A stretch of 46,623 nt of DNA from an uncultured Oscillospiraceae bacterium (GCA_910585265.1 CAJUCA010000022.1:1-46623); one strand, 5' to 3'. Shown: positions 1 to 8,675, counted from the first letter of the stretch. Program-made: numbers and translations. The notes: generated by a model not told the origin, from the letters alone.

Positions 1-53
1 CCCCAACATTCAGAACCGGAATCTGACGCTCTATCCAATTGAACTACGGGCGC
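1..53 (-). tRNA. tRNA-Arg (anticodon CCG), partial
   Basis: The reverse complement begins GCGCCCGTAGTTCAATTGG, a standard acceptor/D-arm start. An anticodon stem TCAGA/TCTGA follows, closing the loop TTCCGGT, so the anticodon is CCG and the codon read is CGG. The window edge removes the T-arm and the 3' acceptor strand. It lies 42 bp downstream of argS on the same strand with only a hairpin lacking a T-run between them, so it may be co-transcribed with argR-argS (inference). Confidence 0.9.
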
Positions 54-58
54 ATACC

Positions 59-85
59 GGGCGGCCCGCCGGAACGGGCCGCCCC
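59..85 (-). other. GC-rich hairpin between argS and tRNA-Arg
   Basis: A near-perfect stem (GGGCGGCCC against GGGCCGCCC with a short loop) sits directly after the argS stop. No T-run follows it on the minus strand, so it looks more like an RNA-processing or stability hairpin than an intrinsic terminator. That would allow readthrough into the tRNA gene. Confidence 0.5.
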
Positions 86-95
86 CTATTCACTT

Positions 96-1754
96 TTACA
101 TGGACTCCGGCGCGGTCACACCCAGCAGCTCCAGTGCGTTGCGCAGGGTCACCTGGAGTGCCTTCACCAGCCCCAGCCGCTGGTTGGTCAGCTCGGGGTC
201 CTCCGGGTTGTTTACCCGGGTGCTGTTGTAATAGCTGTGGTACAGCTTCACCAGCGACAGAATATAGTCCGCCACAATGTTGGGCTTGCGCATCCGGGCG
301 GCCTTGGCCACCAGGCCGGGGAACTCGCCCATCATCTTCAGCAGCAGCAGCTCCTTCTCATCGGTGAGGCGGTCATAGCTGTCCTCCCGGTGGAAATCGG
401 GAATGTCCTCCTTCTTCAAAATGGAGCACATCCGGGAGTAGGCGTACTGGGCATAATACACCGGATTGTCGTTGTCCTTGGCGGCGGCCTGCTTCATGTC
501 GAAGTCCATCTGGGAGGAGATGTCCTTGGACACAAAGAACCAACGGGCGGCGTCCACGCCCACATCCTCGCACAGCTCCCGCAGGGTGATGGCGTTGCCG
601 GTCCGCTTGGACATCTTGACCTCCACGCCGTCCTCCACCATCCGCACCATCTGGATCAGATCCACCGACAGCGTTCCCTTGGGATAGCCCAGGGCGGTGA
701 GGGCGGCCTGCATCCGGGTGACGTAGGAGTGGTGGTCCGCCCCCCACAGGTTCACCATCGTGGGGTAGCCCCGCTCCATTTTATAGACGTGGTTAGCGAT
801 GTCCGGGGTGAGGTAGGACAGGGTGCCGTCGCTCTTGCGCAGCACGCGGTCCTTCTCATCGCCGTAGTTGGTGGTCTTGAGCCAGAGCGCGCCGTCCTGC
901 TCGTAGAGCAGGCCCATCTCGTCCATCTTCTTGAGGCAGGCGTTAATCCGCTCCATGTTATTCTCGTAGAAGTAGGTCTCGTGGATCCAGGACTGCATAT
1001 GCACCCGGTAAAGCTCCAGATCCTTCTCGATCTTTTTCAGCTCCCGGGTCTTGCCCTCCAGCATGAAGTACTCCAGCCGCTCCTTGGGGTCGGCGGTCAG
1101 CCACTTGTCGCCGTCCTGCTTGGCGATATCGTGGGCGATCTGCTTCACATCATCGGCGTGGTAGCCGTTGTCGGGGAGGGGGTACTCCTTGCCGAAGCAC
1201 TCGAAATACCGGGAGATCAGGGACTCGCCCAGCATGACGATCTGGTTTCCGGCGTCGTTCACATAGAACTCCCGCAGCACGTCATAGCCGCTCTTTTCCA
1301 GCAGGCGGCAGATGGCGTCGCCCCAGGCCGCGCCCCGGGCGTGGCCGCAGTGCAGATCCCCGGTGGGGTTGGCGGAAACCCACTCCACCAGGATGTGCAC
1401 GCCCTCGCCGGAGCTGTTCTGGCCGAAGCTGTCCCCGGCGTCCAGCACCTGGTTGATCAGGGCGGACAGCGCGCCGCTTTTCAGCTTGAAGTTGATGAAG
1501 CCGGGCCGGGCCACGGTGACGGACTCCGCCTCCGGCAAAAGCTCCTGGAGCTTTTCGGCCAGGGGCTGGGCGATGTCCATGGGGCTCTTGTGCAGGGCCT
1601 TGGCCAGCTTCATGGCCGCCCCGGTGGCATAGTCCCCCAGCTTGGTGTCCCGGGGCACCTCCACCGTCAGCACATTGTCCTCCGGCTCCAGCCCGTAGAC
1701 CTCCTGGACGGCCTGCTTCACGGCCTGGAAAATTTTCTGTTCAAAATCGTTCAT
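96..1754 (-). CDS. argS: Arginyl-tRNA synthetase
   Basis: A cytoplasmic class I synthetase that charges tRNA-Arg with arginine. The 552-residue length is normal for bacterial ArgRS. Visible family features are the N-terminal Add1 domain, the HIGH-type motif in NPTGDLHCGHARGA near residue 120, the KMSKR-type loop (KMSKRTGNAITL), and a C-terminal DALR-type anticodon-binding domain ending in LLGVTAPESM. I chose the ATG at 1754 (MNDFEQKIF) because GGGAGGA lies just upstream; a longer frame reaching further upstream overlaps argR and lacks homology. argR ends only 16 bp upstream on the same strand, so argR-argS is a likely operon, with a tRNA-Arg gene immediately downstream. Function is certain from family motifs; the operon is inferred from spacing. 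Confidence 0.97.
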   Translation of the reverse strand: MNDFEQKIFQAVKQAVQEVYGLEPEDNVLTVEVPRDTKLGDYATGAAMKLAKALHKSPMDIAQPLAEKLQELLPEAESVTVARPGFINFKLKSGALSALINQVLDAGDSFGQNSSGEGVHILVEWVSANPTGDLHCGHARGAAWGDAICRLLEKSGYDVLREFYVNDAGNQIVMLGESLISRYFECFGKEYPLPDNGYHADDVKQIAHDIAKQDGDKWLTADPKERLEYFMLEGKTRELKKIEKDLELYRVHMQSWIHETYFYENNMERINACLKKMDEMGLLYEQDGALWLKTTNYGDEKDRVLRKSDGTLSYLTPDIANHVYKMERGYPTMVNLWGADHHSYVTRMQAALTALGYPKGTLSVDLIQMVRMVEDGVEVKMSKRTGNAITLRELCEDVGVDAARWFFVSKDISSQMDFDMKQAAAKDNDNPVYYAQYAYSRMCSILKKEDIPDFHREDSYDRLTDEKELLLLKMMGEFPGLVAKAARMRKPNIVADYILSLVKLYHSYYNSTRVNNPEDPELTNQRLGLVKALQVTLRNALELLGVTAPESM

Positions 1755-1770
1755 GATGCCATGTCCTCCC

Positions 1771-2241
1771 TCACGGCAGGCTCCGCTTCCCCTCCAGCAG
1801 CTCCTGGAGGCGGGCAAGCAGCTCCCCCGCCGCGTCATTATCCTTCATTACCAATAAAATGGTGTCGTTCCCGGCAAGGCTGCCCACCAGCCCCGGCTGC
1901 TCCGACTTGTCCACATAGGACCCCACCGCGTTGGCCAGCCCGGGCAGGGTGCGGATCACGATGATGTTCTGGGCGGCCTGGGCAGACACCGCCCCCATCC
2001 GGGCGATGTTCATCAGCCGCCGCAGGTCGTCGTCCTCCATGGACAGGGGGTTGACGCTGTAGCGGATCAGCCCGTTAGGCTCCGCCTGCTTCACCAGCCC
2101 CAGGGCGTGGAGATCCCGGGACAGGGTGGCCTGGGTGCAGTGCACCCCGTTTTCCTCCAAAAGCGTCTGGAGCTGCTGCTGCGTCTCCACCGGCTGCCTG
2201 GAGATCAGCTCCAGGATCAGCTTTTGCCGGTTCTTTTTCAT
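1771..2241 (-). CDS. argR: Arginine repressor ArgR/AhrC
   Basis: A 156-residue arginine-responsive transcription factor of normal ArgR length. Residues 1-70 form the winged-helix DNA-binding domain (TQQQLQTLLEENG, TQATLSRDLHALGLVK). Residues 80-150 form the oligomerisation/arginine-binding domain, with the conserved GNDTILLV and a trailing amphipathic helix. The start at ATG 2241 (MKKNRQKL) matches the family N-terminus; an upstream TTG at 2265 is in frame but has no better ribosome site. ArgR-type proteins generally repress arginine biosynthesis and activate catabolic arc genes with arginine as co-effector, which fits the arc operon 3-6 kb away. Its own upstream region carries two clusters of 10-bp repeats that are candidate operators (inference). 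Confidence 0.95.
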   Translation of the reverse strand: MKKNRQKLILELISRQPVETQQQLQTLLEENGVHCTQATLSRDLHALGLVKQAEPNGLIRYSVNPLSMEDDDLRRLMNIARMGAVSAQAAQNIIVIRTLPGLANAVGSYVDKSEQPGLVGSLAGNDTILLVMKDNDAAGELLARLQELLEGKRSLP

Positions 2242-2327
2242 GAGCGCACTACCAACCCTTCTCAACTGCCCGTGAAAGGAGCATAGACCCCATAAATAAG
2301 AGGATTATATGCCGGAGTCAACCTGCG

Positions 2328-2437
2328 CGCTATACGCTCCACCGGGTTTTCCTTGTATATTCTTGCATATTTTGTATAGCCCCACTGCGGGGAAGCGGAG
2401 CCATTATATCCCTGCCGCGCCCGGTACGCTATACGCT
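2328..2437. repeat. Duplicated CGCTATACGCT module upstream of argR
   Basis: The 11-mer CGCTATACGCT occurs at 2328-2338 and again at 2427-2437, exactly 99 bp apart. Each copy is followed within about 15 bp by a cluster of 10-bp TTGTATA-type repeats. The 250 bp between argR and the next gene therefore contains a duplicated two-part module rather than a protein gene. Confidence 0.6.
2353..2382. promoter_or_regulatory. 10-bp direct-repeat cluster (copy 1), candidate operator
   Basis: Three consecutive units with 10-bp period: TTGTATATTC, TTGCATATTT, TGTATAGCCC. One turn of DNA per unit would put each on the same helix face. It lies upstream of argR. Related clusters occur at 2441 and 11584. The AT-rich TGTATA/TGCATA half-sites resemble ArgR boxes, but the direct-repeat layout differs from the classical ARG palindrome, so the binding protein is uncertain. 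Confidence 0.5.
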
Positions 2438-2440
2438 GCG

Positions 2441-2480
2441 GGTGAATATTTTGTATAATCTCGTATATTTTTACGGGTTT
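2441..2480. promoter_or_regulatory. 10-bp direct-repeat cluster (copy 2), candidate operator
   Basis: Units TTGTATAATC and TCGTATATTT are in strict 10-bp register, flanked by weaker copies (GGTGAATATT before, TTACGGGTTT after). It lies between the 3' end of the AraC-type regulator gene (stop at 2493) and argR, and belongs to the second half of the duplicated module. Confidence 0.45.
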
Positions 2481-2492
2481 CCCCGCTTCCAT

Positions 2493-3815
2493 TCATTTTT
2501 TATTCCGTCCGGCCTCACTGCCGTCCGCCTTTTGGAGGGTGATCCGGTTCCGGAACTCCGTGGGGGTCATCCCCTTGAACTTCAGGAAGTTGGTGTTGAA
2601 GGTCTTGATGTTGCTGTACCCCACCTCGAAGGCCACGTCGATGACGTAATACTCCGTGGAGGCCAGCAGCTCACAGGCCCGGTTCACCCGGACGAAGTTC
2701 AGCAGCGTCTCGAAATTCATGTCGGAGTGGTAGAGCATCAGCCGGTTCATCTCCGCCACGGTAATGCCGAACTGGGCGGCCACCTGCCCGGCGGTGAGCT
2801 TCTCGGTGGTGTAGTTCTTGTAGATATAGTCGGTGATCTGGTAGGCCACGTCCTTGTTGGTGCGGTTGAACTTGGTTTTGGACTTGCTGTAGATCTTGCG
2901 GAACTTGATGGGGGCCACCCCCACCTGGGCCACAAAATGCTTGGAGAGGTGGGACGCGTCCACGAACCCGGTAAGGGTGGCGATGGCGTCCAAAGTCAGG
3001 TCGGTATACACCAGATAGTCGGAGGTCTTTTCAATGCGGATGCTGGACAGCAGCTTGGAGAAGGTGGTTCCGGTGGTCTCCGCGATCCGCTTGGACAGGG
3101 TGGACTCGGAGATGAAGAAGGCCCCCGCCACGCTGGCCAGGGTGAGACGCTCGGCGGAGTGGGCGTAGAGGTAGCTGAGGATGGACCGCTCCGCGGCGAT
3201 GTCCTTCTCGTAGTCCTTCTCCCCCCGGACGGCCATGACGTACCGCCGGTACAGGATCATCAGCTCGATGAGCTTGTTGGTAATGTAGAGCTGGGACAGG
3301 GGCCGGGGCGCGGGCGGGATGGCCCGGGTGGACTCCACCCCCAGCTCCGAGCGCAGCTGCTCCGTCAAAACGTCGATGCAGGCCGCCTGCACCGAATCCA
3401 GGTACACCACCGGGTCCATGGACAGGAAGCGCAGCAGCTCTGAGCTGTCCTCCTCCAGGCCGGGGATTCCCTTCAGCATGGAGTTGATGTAGTGGTAGTC
3501 GTACACGATAAACATGAACTGGAGGGTCTGCTCCACCTGGGTGATCTCCGTGATGGTCCAGGGGGTGACGGCCACCAGCGTGTCCGGCCTGATGTCGTAG
3601 GGCTCGCCGCCGATCTCAATGACGCCCTTGCCCCGCTTGATGTAGATAAACCGGGCGGACTGGTGGATCAGCGGCTTGGTGGGGCCTTGGATGGCCTCAT
3701 AGTCAAAGGAGCAGATGGCGGCGGGGTCGCTGGAAGCGGACAGGTTGTCCTGCAATGCCGCAGGTCGGTTCAAACGGATCACCTTCAGCCTTTCTCTGAT
3801 CGGACAGTCGGACAC
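2493..3815 (-). CDS. AraC-family regulator with two DNA-binding domains
   Basis: A 440-residue predicted transcription regulator. Residues 30-110 look like a cupin sensor (FIYIKRGKGVIEIGGEPYDI). A complete AraC double helix-turn-helix follows at about 209-310 (LTLASVAGAFFISESTLSKR, ending VGVAPIKFRKIY). A second complete one spans about 321-425 (LTAGQVAAQFGITVAEMNRL, ending KGMTPTEFRNRI). Most AraC proteins are near 300 residues with one such domain. The start is uncertain: GTG 3815 has a weak ribosome site, while GTG at 3782 (VIRLNRPAA) has AGAAAGG at good spacing. It follows the antiporter gene by 82 bp on the same strand, with a hairpin between. Context suggests control of arginine catabolism (inference). 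Confidence 0.88.
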   Translation of the reverse strand: MSDCPIRERLKVIRLNRPAALQDNLSASSDPAAICSFDYEAIQGPTKPLIHQSARFIYIKRGKGVIEIGGEPYDIRPDTLVAVTPWTITEITQVEQTLQFMFIVYDYHYINSMLKGIPGLEEDSSELLRFLSMDPVVYLDSVQAACIDVLTEQLRSELGVESTRAIPPAPRPLSQLYITNKLIELMILYRRYVMAVRGEKDYEKDIAAERSILSYLYAHSAERLTLASVAGAFFISESTLSKRIAETTGTTFSKLLSSIRIEKTSDYLVYTDLTLDAIATLTGFVDASHLSKHFVAQVGVAPIKFRKIYSKSKTKFNRTNKDVAYQITDYIYKNYTTEKLTAGQVAAQFGITVAEMNRLMLYHSDMNFETLLNFVRVNRACELLASTEYYVIDVAFEVGYSNIKTFNTNFLKFKGMTPTEFRNRITLQKADGSEAGRNKK

Positions 3816-3823
3816 AGGAAAGC

Positions 3824-3854
3824 CCGGCCGTATGCGCGGGGCACATACGGCCGG
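3824..3854 (-). terminator. Hairpin between antiporter gene and AraC-type regulator
   Basis: A perfect 11-bp stem (CCGGCCGTATG with CATACGGCCGG, 9-nt loop) lies 8 bp before the GTG start of the regulator. On the minus strand it is followed by GCTTTCC, a weak T-run. It may partly terminate arc transcription or set regulator levels. Confidence 0.5.
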
Positions 3855-3897
3855 CTCTCCCGCTTTGCTGCTAAAAACTGTTGGGATGGGGGTTCAC

Positions 3898-5355
3898 TCA
3901 GCTCAGAACCATCATGCCGATGGTGAGCACCACGGCGGAGAACACCGCGATGATGGCCAGCAGCTTGGCGGACCACTTGACCCAGACATCCCAGGGAACC
4001 CGGGCCAGGGCCAGGCCGCCCATGATGAAGCCGCAGGTGGGGGTGAACAGGTTCACGAAGCCGTTGGCGGCCACGTTGATCATGATGGAGGTCTCCACGG
4101 ACCAGCCCATGCCCGCCACAATGGGAGAGACGATGGGGGCGGACAGGCTCGCCAGACCGGAGGAGGACGGCACCAGGAAGCTCAGCCCCACGTGGAGCAC
4201 ATAGTCCAGGAAGCCGAACACGGGGGCGGGCAGGCCGGAGGCGGTGAGCGCGGTGATAGATGCCTCCACCAGCCAGGAGCCAAGACCGGTCACGGTCATA
4301 ATGACAGTGGTGGCGCGGGCCAGGGCAATGACCAGGTTGACGGAGATCATGTCGGTGAAGCCGTTGATCACGCAGGGCATGAACTTCTTCTTGTCATCCA
4401 GGCCGATGAAGCCCATGACAAAGCCCATCAGCAGGAACCAAGTGGCAGCCTCATTGAAGTACCAGTCGCCCAGTTGGCTTCCGGTAATCACACTGGTGAA
4501 GCCCAGGGCGTTGTAGATGCCCTCGTTCAGGCTGCCCCAGGGGATGAAGCCCAGGATCATGACCACAAAAGACAGGGCGAACACGATCAGCACACCCTTC
4601 TGGCGGCCGGTGAGATGGACATCACTGGAAATCTCGGTGGAGGTGCCATAGGCGGCCTTGCACTCGCCGATCTGCTCGGCGGTGAGGATGGAGCCTTTGC
4701 CAGCCTTCACCTTCTTGGCGTAGGCGGTGACGAACAGGGCGGAGAGGATGAACGTACCCAGCCAGAGGATGATAGCCACAACAAAAATAGTGGCCATATT
4801 TACGTCCACGCCAGCCGCGGCTACCGCCGCACCGGTGGCGAAGGGGTTCAGGGTAGAGCCAAGCACGCCGGTGCCCGCGCCCAGCAGGACGGTGGCCGCG
4901 CCCACCAGCGGGTCAAAGCCCGCCGCCACCATGGTGGCCGCCAGCAGGATATAGAAGCCCACGGTCTCCTCGCCCATGCCGTAGGTGGTTCCGCCGATGG
5001 AAAACAGGAACATCAGGATCCAGATCAGCACCAGCTCTTTGCCGTGAAGTGCTCTCACAAGCACTTGTATGCCGGTTTCCAGTGCCCCTGTGGCGGTCAG
5101 GATGGACAGGAAAATGCCCAGGCAGAACACGAAGCCAATCACATCCCCGGCATCATGCCAGCCGTTGAGGGGGGCCATGAGGATGTCGCTGAGGGTCGCG
5201 CCTTCCACCGCCATCTCCACCGCCTCGCCGGTCTCCTCATCGATGCCGGTGTAGGTCTGCCCGTTGGCGATCCAAGTGACGACAGACACCACCAGCAGGA
5301 CGGCCAGCAGGATCAGGAAGGTATTTAACGAGCGTTTCTTTTTCTTCTCTGCCAT
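3898..5355 (-). CDS. YfcC/DcuC-family antiporter, probable arginine-ornithine exchanger
   Basis: A 485-residue polytopic membrane protein with about 12 hydrophobic segments. It starts with a lysine-rich tail (MAEKKKKRSLN), followed at once by the first helix. Glycine-rich re-entrant segments such as GGTTYGMGEETVGFY and a C-terminal FTPTCGFIMGGLALARVPW segment match the YfcC branch of the DcuC/AbgT-like superfamily, often annotated as basic amino acid antiporter. It sits directly downstream of arcA-arcB-arcC on the same strand, with 35 bp after arcC and a strong AAAGGAG site. It therefore most likely does the job ArcD does elsewhere: importing arginine and exporting ornithine at the inner membrane. 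The family call is firm; the substrate is inferred from context. Confidence 0.9.
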   Translation of the reverse strand: MAEKKKKRSLNTFLILLAVLLVVSVVTWIANGQTYTGIDEETGEAVEMAVEGATLSDILMAPLNGWHDAGDVIGFVFCLGIFLSILTATGALETGIQVLVRALHGKELVLIWILMFLFSIGGTTYGMGEETVGFYILLAATMVAAGFDPLVGAATVLLGAGTGVLGSTLNPFATGAAVAAAGVDVNMATIFVVAIILWLGTFILSALFVTAYAKKVKAGKGSILTAEQIGECKAAYGTSTEISSDVHLTGRQKGVLIVFALSFVVMILGFIPWGSLNEGIYNALGFTSVITGSQLGDWYFNEAATWFLLMGFVMGFIGLDDKKKFMPCVINGFTDMISVNLVIALARATTVIMTVTGLGSWLVEASITALTASGLPAPVFGFLDYVLHVGLSFLVPSSSGLASLSAPIVSPIVAGMGWSVETSIMINVAANGFVNLFTPTCGFIMGGLALARVPWDVWVKWSAKLLAIIAVFSAVVLTIGMMVLS

Positions 5356-5390
5356 GACAATCTCTCCTTTATACTATAATACGATCTTCC

Positions 5391-6329
5391 TTACTTTTCA
5401 ACCACCGTTCCCGTTTTTCCGTCCAACGCCTCGGCCGCCCGCGCCAGTGAGGTGATCAGGGCGGTGCCGCCGTTCGCGCTGTGTTCCACAAATTCCATGC
5501 AGGACTGGACCTTGGGCAGCATACTGCCGGGGGCGAACTGGCCCTGCTGGATATACTCCTCCGCCTCCGCCAGCGTCATGGACGCCAGCTCCCGCTGGTC
5601 GGGCTTGTTAAAGTTGACGCACACCCGGTCCACCGCGGTGAGGATGATGAGCTGATCCGCCTTCACGTCCCGGGCCAGCAGCGCGCTGGCCCGATCCTTG
5701 TCGATGACGGCGGCCACGCCCTTCAGGCCCCCGTCCGTCTCTACCACGGGGATGCCGCCACCGCCCACGGTGATGACGATATTGCCCGCCGCCACCAGCT
5801 GATCCACCACGTCCAGCTCCACGATCCGCTTGGGAATGGGGGAGGGCACCACCCGGCGGTAGCCCCGGCCGGAATCCTCCACGAAGGTGAAGCCCTTCTC
5901 CGCCGCGATGGCGTCGGCCTCCTCCTTGGTGTAGAAGCTGCCCACGGGCTTGGTGGGCTTCTGGAAGCCGGGATCGGCCTCGTCCACCACCACCTGGGTG
6001 ACCACGGTGGCGCAGGACTTCTTGATGCCCCGGGCCTTCAGCTCGTCCTGAATGGCCTGCTGGAGGTGGTAGCCGATATAGCCCTGGGTCATGGCCCCGC
6101 ACTCGGGGAAGGGCATATAGGGGGTGCCGCCGCCCTTGTTGGCGGAGAACTCCATGGCCAGGTTGATCATCCCCACCTGGGGACCGTTGCCGTGGCCGAT
6201 GATGACCTCGCAGCCCTTTTCCACCAGATCCACGATGGGCTTGGCGGTGCCCTTCACCAGCTTCAGCTGTTCCTCAGGGGAATTGCCCAGGGCGTTTCCG
6301 CCCAGGGCCACTACAATCCGCTTCCCCAT
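5391..6329 (-). CDS. arcC: Carbamate kinase
   Basis: Transfers phosphate from carbamoyl phosphate to ADP, giving ATP, CO2 and ammonia: the energy-yielding last step of the arginine deiminase pathway. The 312 residues match the family length. Conserved blocks are VVALGGNALG (residues 6-15), IIGHGNGPQVG (about 43-53), VVPSPIP, VITVGGGGIPV, VIDKDRASALLA, and GSMLPKVQ near the C-terminus. The start ATG is only 5 bp after the arcB stop; translation is probably coupled because no strong ribosome site is visible. Third gene of arcA-arcB-arcC-antiporter. Confidence 0.97.
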   Translation of the reverse strand: MGKRIVVALGGNALGNSPEEQLKLVKGTAKPIVDLVEKGCEVIIGHGNGPQVGMINLAMEFSANKGGGTPYMPFPECGAMTQGYIGYHLQQAIQDELKARGIKKSCATVVTQVVVDEADPGFQKPTKPVGSFYTKEEADAIAAEKGFTFVEDSGRGYRRVVPSPIPKRIVELDVVDQLVAAGNIVITVGGGGIPVVETDGGLKGVAAVIDKDRASALLARDVKADQLIILTAVDRVCVNFNKPDQRELASMTLAEAEEYIQQGQFAPGSMLPKVQSCMEFVEHSANGGTALITSLARAAEALDGKTGTVVEK

Positions 6330-6334
6330 GACGC

Positions 6335-7327
6335 TTACTTCAGAGTCGCGTACATCACAGCCTTGATGGTGTGCATACGGTTCTCTGCCTCGTCGAACTG
6401 GCGGGCCTGGGTGCCCAGGAACACATCGTCGGTGACCTCCATGGCGGGGATGCCGAACTTCTGGAAGATGTCCTCGCCGATGGTGGTGTCACGGTCGTGG
6501 AAGGAGGGCAGGCAGTGCAGGAAGATGGCGGTGGGCTTGGCCTGGGCCATGACTTCCTTGTTCACCTGGTAGGGCAGCAGCAGCTTGATGCGCTCGGCCC
6601 AGATCTCGTCGGGCTCGCCCATGGACACCCAGATGTCGGTGTACAGCACGTCGCAGTCCTTGGCACCCTGCTTCACATCGTCGGTCAGCTCGATGGTCGC
6701 GCCGGTCTCGGCGGCCACGGCCTTGCACTTCTCCACCAGGTCGGCGGCGGGCATCAGCTCCTTGGGGCCGCAGGCGCAGAAGTGCATCCCCAGCTTGGCG
6801 CAAACCACCATCAGGGAGTTGGCCACGTTGTTGCGGGCGTCGCCGAAGAAGGTGAGCTTGCGGCCGCGGACATCGCCGAACTCCTCCTTCACGGTGAGGA
6901 TGTCGGCCAGCATCTGGGTGGGGTGGAAGGCGTCGGTCAGGCCGTTCCACACGGGCACGCCGGAGTAGCGGGCCAGATCCTCCACCACGGACTGCTTGAA
7001 GCCGCGGTACTCAATGCCGTCATACATACGGCCCAGCACCTTGGCGGTGTCGGCCAGGGACTCCTTCTTGCCCATCTGGGAGGAGCCGGGGTCCAGGAAG
7101 GTGCAGCCCATGCCCAGGTCCCGGGCACCCACCTCGAAGGCGCAGCGGGTGCGGGTGGAGGTCTTTTCGAACAGCAGCACCACCTGCTTGCCGGTGAGCC
7201 ACTTGTGCTCCACGCCGTTGTTCTTCATGCGCTTGAACTCGGCGGAGAGGTCCAGCATATAGTTGATCTCGGCGGGGGTGAAGTCCAGCAGGGTCAGAAA
7301 GCTCCTGCCGCGAATGTTGATGCCCAT
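6335..7327 (-). CDS. arcB: Ornithine carbamoyltransferase (catabolic)
   Basis: Interconverts citrulline plus phosphate with ornithine plus carbamoyl phosphate. The 330 residues carry the carbamoyl-phosphate motif FEKTSTRTR (residues 53-61), the ornithine-side motif HCLPSFHD near residue 270, and the oxyanion-loop context MGKKESLADTAKVLGRM. Placement between arcA and arcC marks it as the catabolic enzyme, and no other arginine biosynthesis enzyme is in the window. A strong AGGAGG precedes the ATG. The 115 bp between arcA and arcB contain a GGGGCC/GGCCCC hairpin without a T-run, probably an mRNA stability element. Confidence 0.96.
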   Translation of the reverse strand: MGINIRGRSFLTLLDFTPAEINYMLDLSAEFKRMKNNGVEHKWLTGKQVVLLFEKTSTRTRCAFEVGARDLGMGCTFLDPGSSQMGKKESLADTAKVLGRMYDGIEYRGFKQSVVEDLARYSGVPVWNGLTDAFHPTQMLADILTVKEEFGDVRGRKLTFFGDARNNVANSLMVVCAKLGMHFCACGPKELMPAADLVEKCKAVAAETGATIELTDDVKQGAKDCDVLYTDIWVSMGEPDEIWAERIKLLLPYQVNKEVMAQAKPTAIFLHCLPSFHDRDTTIGEDIFQKFGIPAMEVTDDVFLGTQARQFDEAENRMHTIKAVMYATLK

Positions 7328-7442
7328 AGTAAAATTCCTCCTAAAATTAGATTAAAATGTTGGGTTTCTGGAGCCGCCGGCCCGGTCCCGGCGCGGGGCC
7401 TTCGATCAGGCCCCGCAGGGGACCGCTTCCGGGGTTCCAGGC

Positions 7443-8675
7443 TTATTCTGCCCGGATCAGGGGCATGGACATACAGCGCGGACCGCCGCGGCCCCGGGAA
7501 AGTTCGGCGGAGGGCATCTCCAGAACGGTGAGCCCCGCGTCCCGCAGGATGGCGTTGGATACGTCGTTGCGCTGGTAGACCACGATCTTGCCGGGGGCGA
7601 TGCACAGGGTATTGGAGCCGTCGTTCCACTGCTCCCGGGCCGCCGCGATGAGGTCGTCGCCGCCGCAGTAAATGAGCTGCACGTCGTCCACGTGGGTGTA
7701 GGTCTCCAGGATGTGCTTCAGATCGGAATCCACCCGCTTGATGTGCAGGTCGGCGGGATCGTCCTTGCCCGGGGTGATCTCGTACACGGTGAGCGGGCCC
7801 AGGATGGCGGGATGGACGGTGTACTTGTTCACGTCGATCTGGGTGAACACGGTGTCCAGGTGCATGAAGGCGCGGCTCTTGGGGATGTCGAAGGCCAGCA
7901 CGGTGCGGATCTTGGCCTCCGGATCGGAGAACAGGTTCCGGGCCGCCGCCTCAATGGCATCGGGGCAGGTGCGCTGGGAGATGCCGATGGCCAGGGTGTC
8001 CTCGGTGAGGTTGAGCACGTCGCCGCCCTCGATGTTGGCGTGGAGATCCCGGTCGTAGTAGCGGGTCACCAGGCCCTCGAAGTCGGGATGGTACTTGAAG
8101 ATATAGTCGGCGTAAATCGTCTCGCGGCAGCGGGTGACGGAGTACATCTTGTGGAGGAACACGCCGGTGCCCACGCTGGCGAAGGGGTCACGGGTGAAGT
8201 ACAGGTTGGGCATGGGGTGCACCACCAGATCGTCCGGCGGGGCCACCAGATCCTGGAGGGAGTAGGCCCGGGCGGCATCGCCCATCTCCTTCAGGGTGAT
8301 GCCCTCCATGGTCTTTTCCACCAGGGCCTTGCCCTTGAAGTGGCTGGTGAGGTACTCCAGGCACTTGTCCTGCCAGCGGCGGGTCTTGATGTTGCCCTCA
8401 TACAGCCACTGGCGCAGGAAGGGCTCCACCAGCTTGGGATTGAGGCTGAGCACGTCCGTCATCAAATCCTCCAGGTACACCACCTCGGTGCCGTTGTCCC
8501 GGAGAATCTGGGCGAAGGCGTCGTGCTCCTCCTGGGCCACTCTCAGGAAGGGGATGTCGTCAAACAAAAGCTCTCCCAGGGTGTCGGGGGTCAGGTTCAG
8601 CAGCTCACGGCCGGGACGGTGCAGCAGCACCTTTTTCAGCGGGTTGATCTCGCTTCTGACGCAAATACCTTTCAT
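7443..8675 (-). CDS. arcA: Arginine deiminase
   Basis: Hydrolyses arginine to citrulline and ammonia; first step of the arginine deiminase pathway. The 410 residues match bacterial ADI. The guanidino-modifying-enzyme blocks are present: FTRDPFASVG, NIEGGDVLNL, the catalytic His in FMHLDTVFTQ, and the nucleophile Cys401 in RGRGGPRCMSMPL. ATG 8675 is preceded by AAGGAGGAG at ideal spacing. It is the first gene of the arc operon; the roughly 270 bp upstream hold the promoter region and a terminator hairpin from the neighbouring gene. Confidence 0.97.
   Translation of the reverse strand: MKGICVRSEINPLKKVLLHRPGRELLNLTPDTLGELLFDDIPFLRVAQEEHDAFAQILRDNGTEVVYLEDLMTDVLSLNPKLVEPFLRQWLYEGNIKTRRWQDKCLEYLTSHFKGKALVEKTMEGITLKEMGDAARAYSLQDLVAPPDDLVVHPMPNLYFTRDPFASVGTGVFLHKMYSVTRCRETIYADYIFKYHPDFEGLVTRYYDRDLHANIEGGDVLNLTEDTLAIGISQRTCPDAIEAAARNLFSDPEAKIRTVLAFDIPKSRAFMHLDTVFTQIDVNKYTVHPAILGPLTVYEITPGKDDPADLHIKRVDSDLKHILETYTHVDDVQLIYCGGDDLIAAAREQWNDGSNTLCIAPGKIVVYQRNDVSNAILRDAGLTVLEMPSAELSRGRGGPRCMSMPLIRAE

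Noticed and set aside
1755..1838. Upstream extension of ArgS
   Set aside because: It overlaps the end of argR and lacks ArgRS similarity; ATG 1754 has a good ribosome site.
2262..2492. Open frame of 76 codons between argR and the AraC-type gene (minus)
   Set aside because: No ribosome site or homology; it covers the duplicated regulatory repeats.
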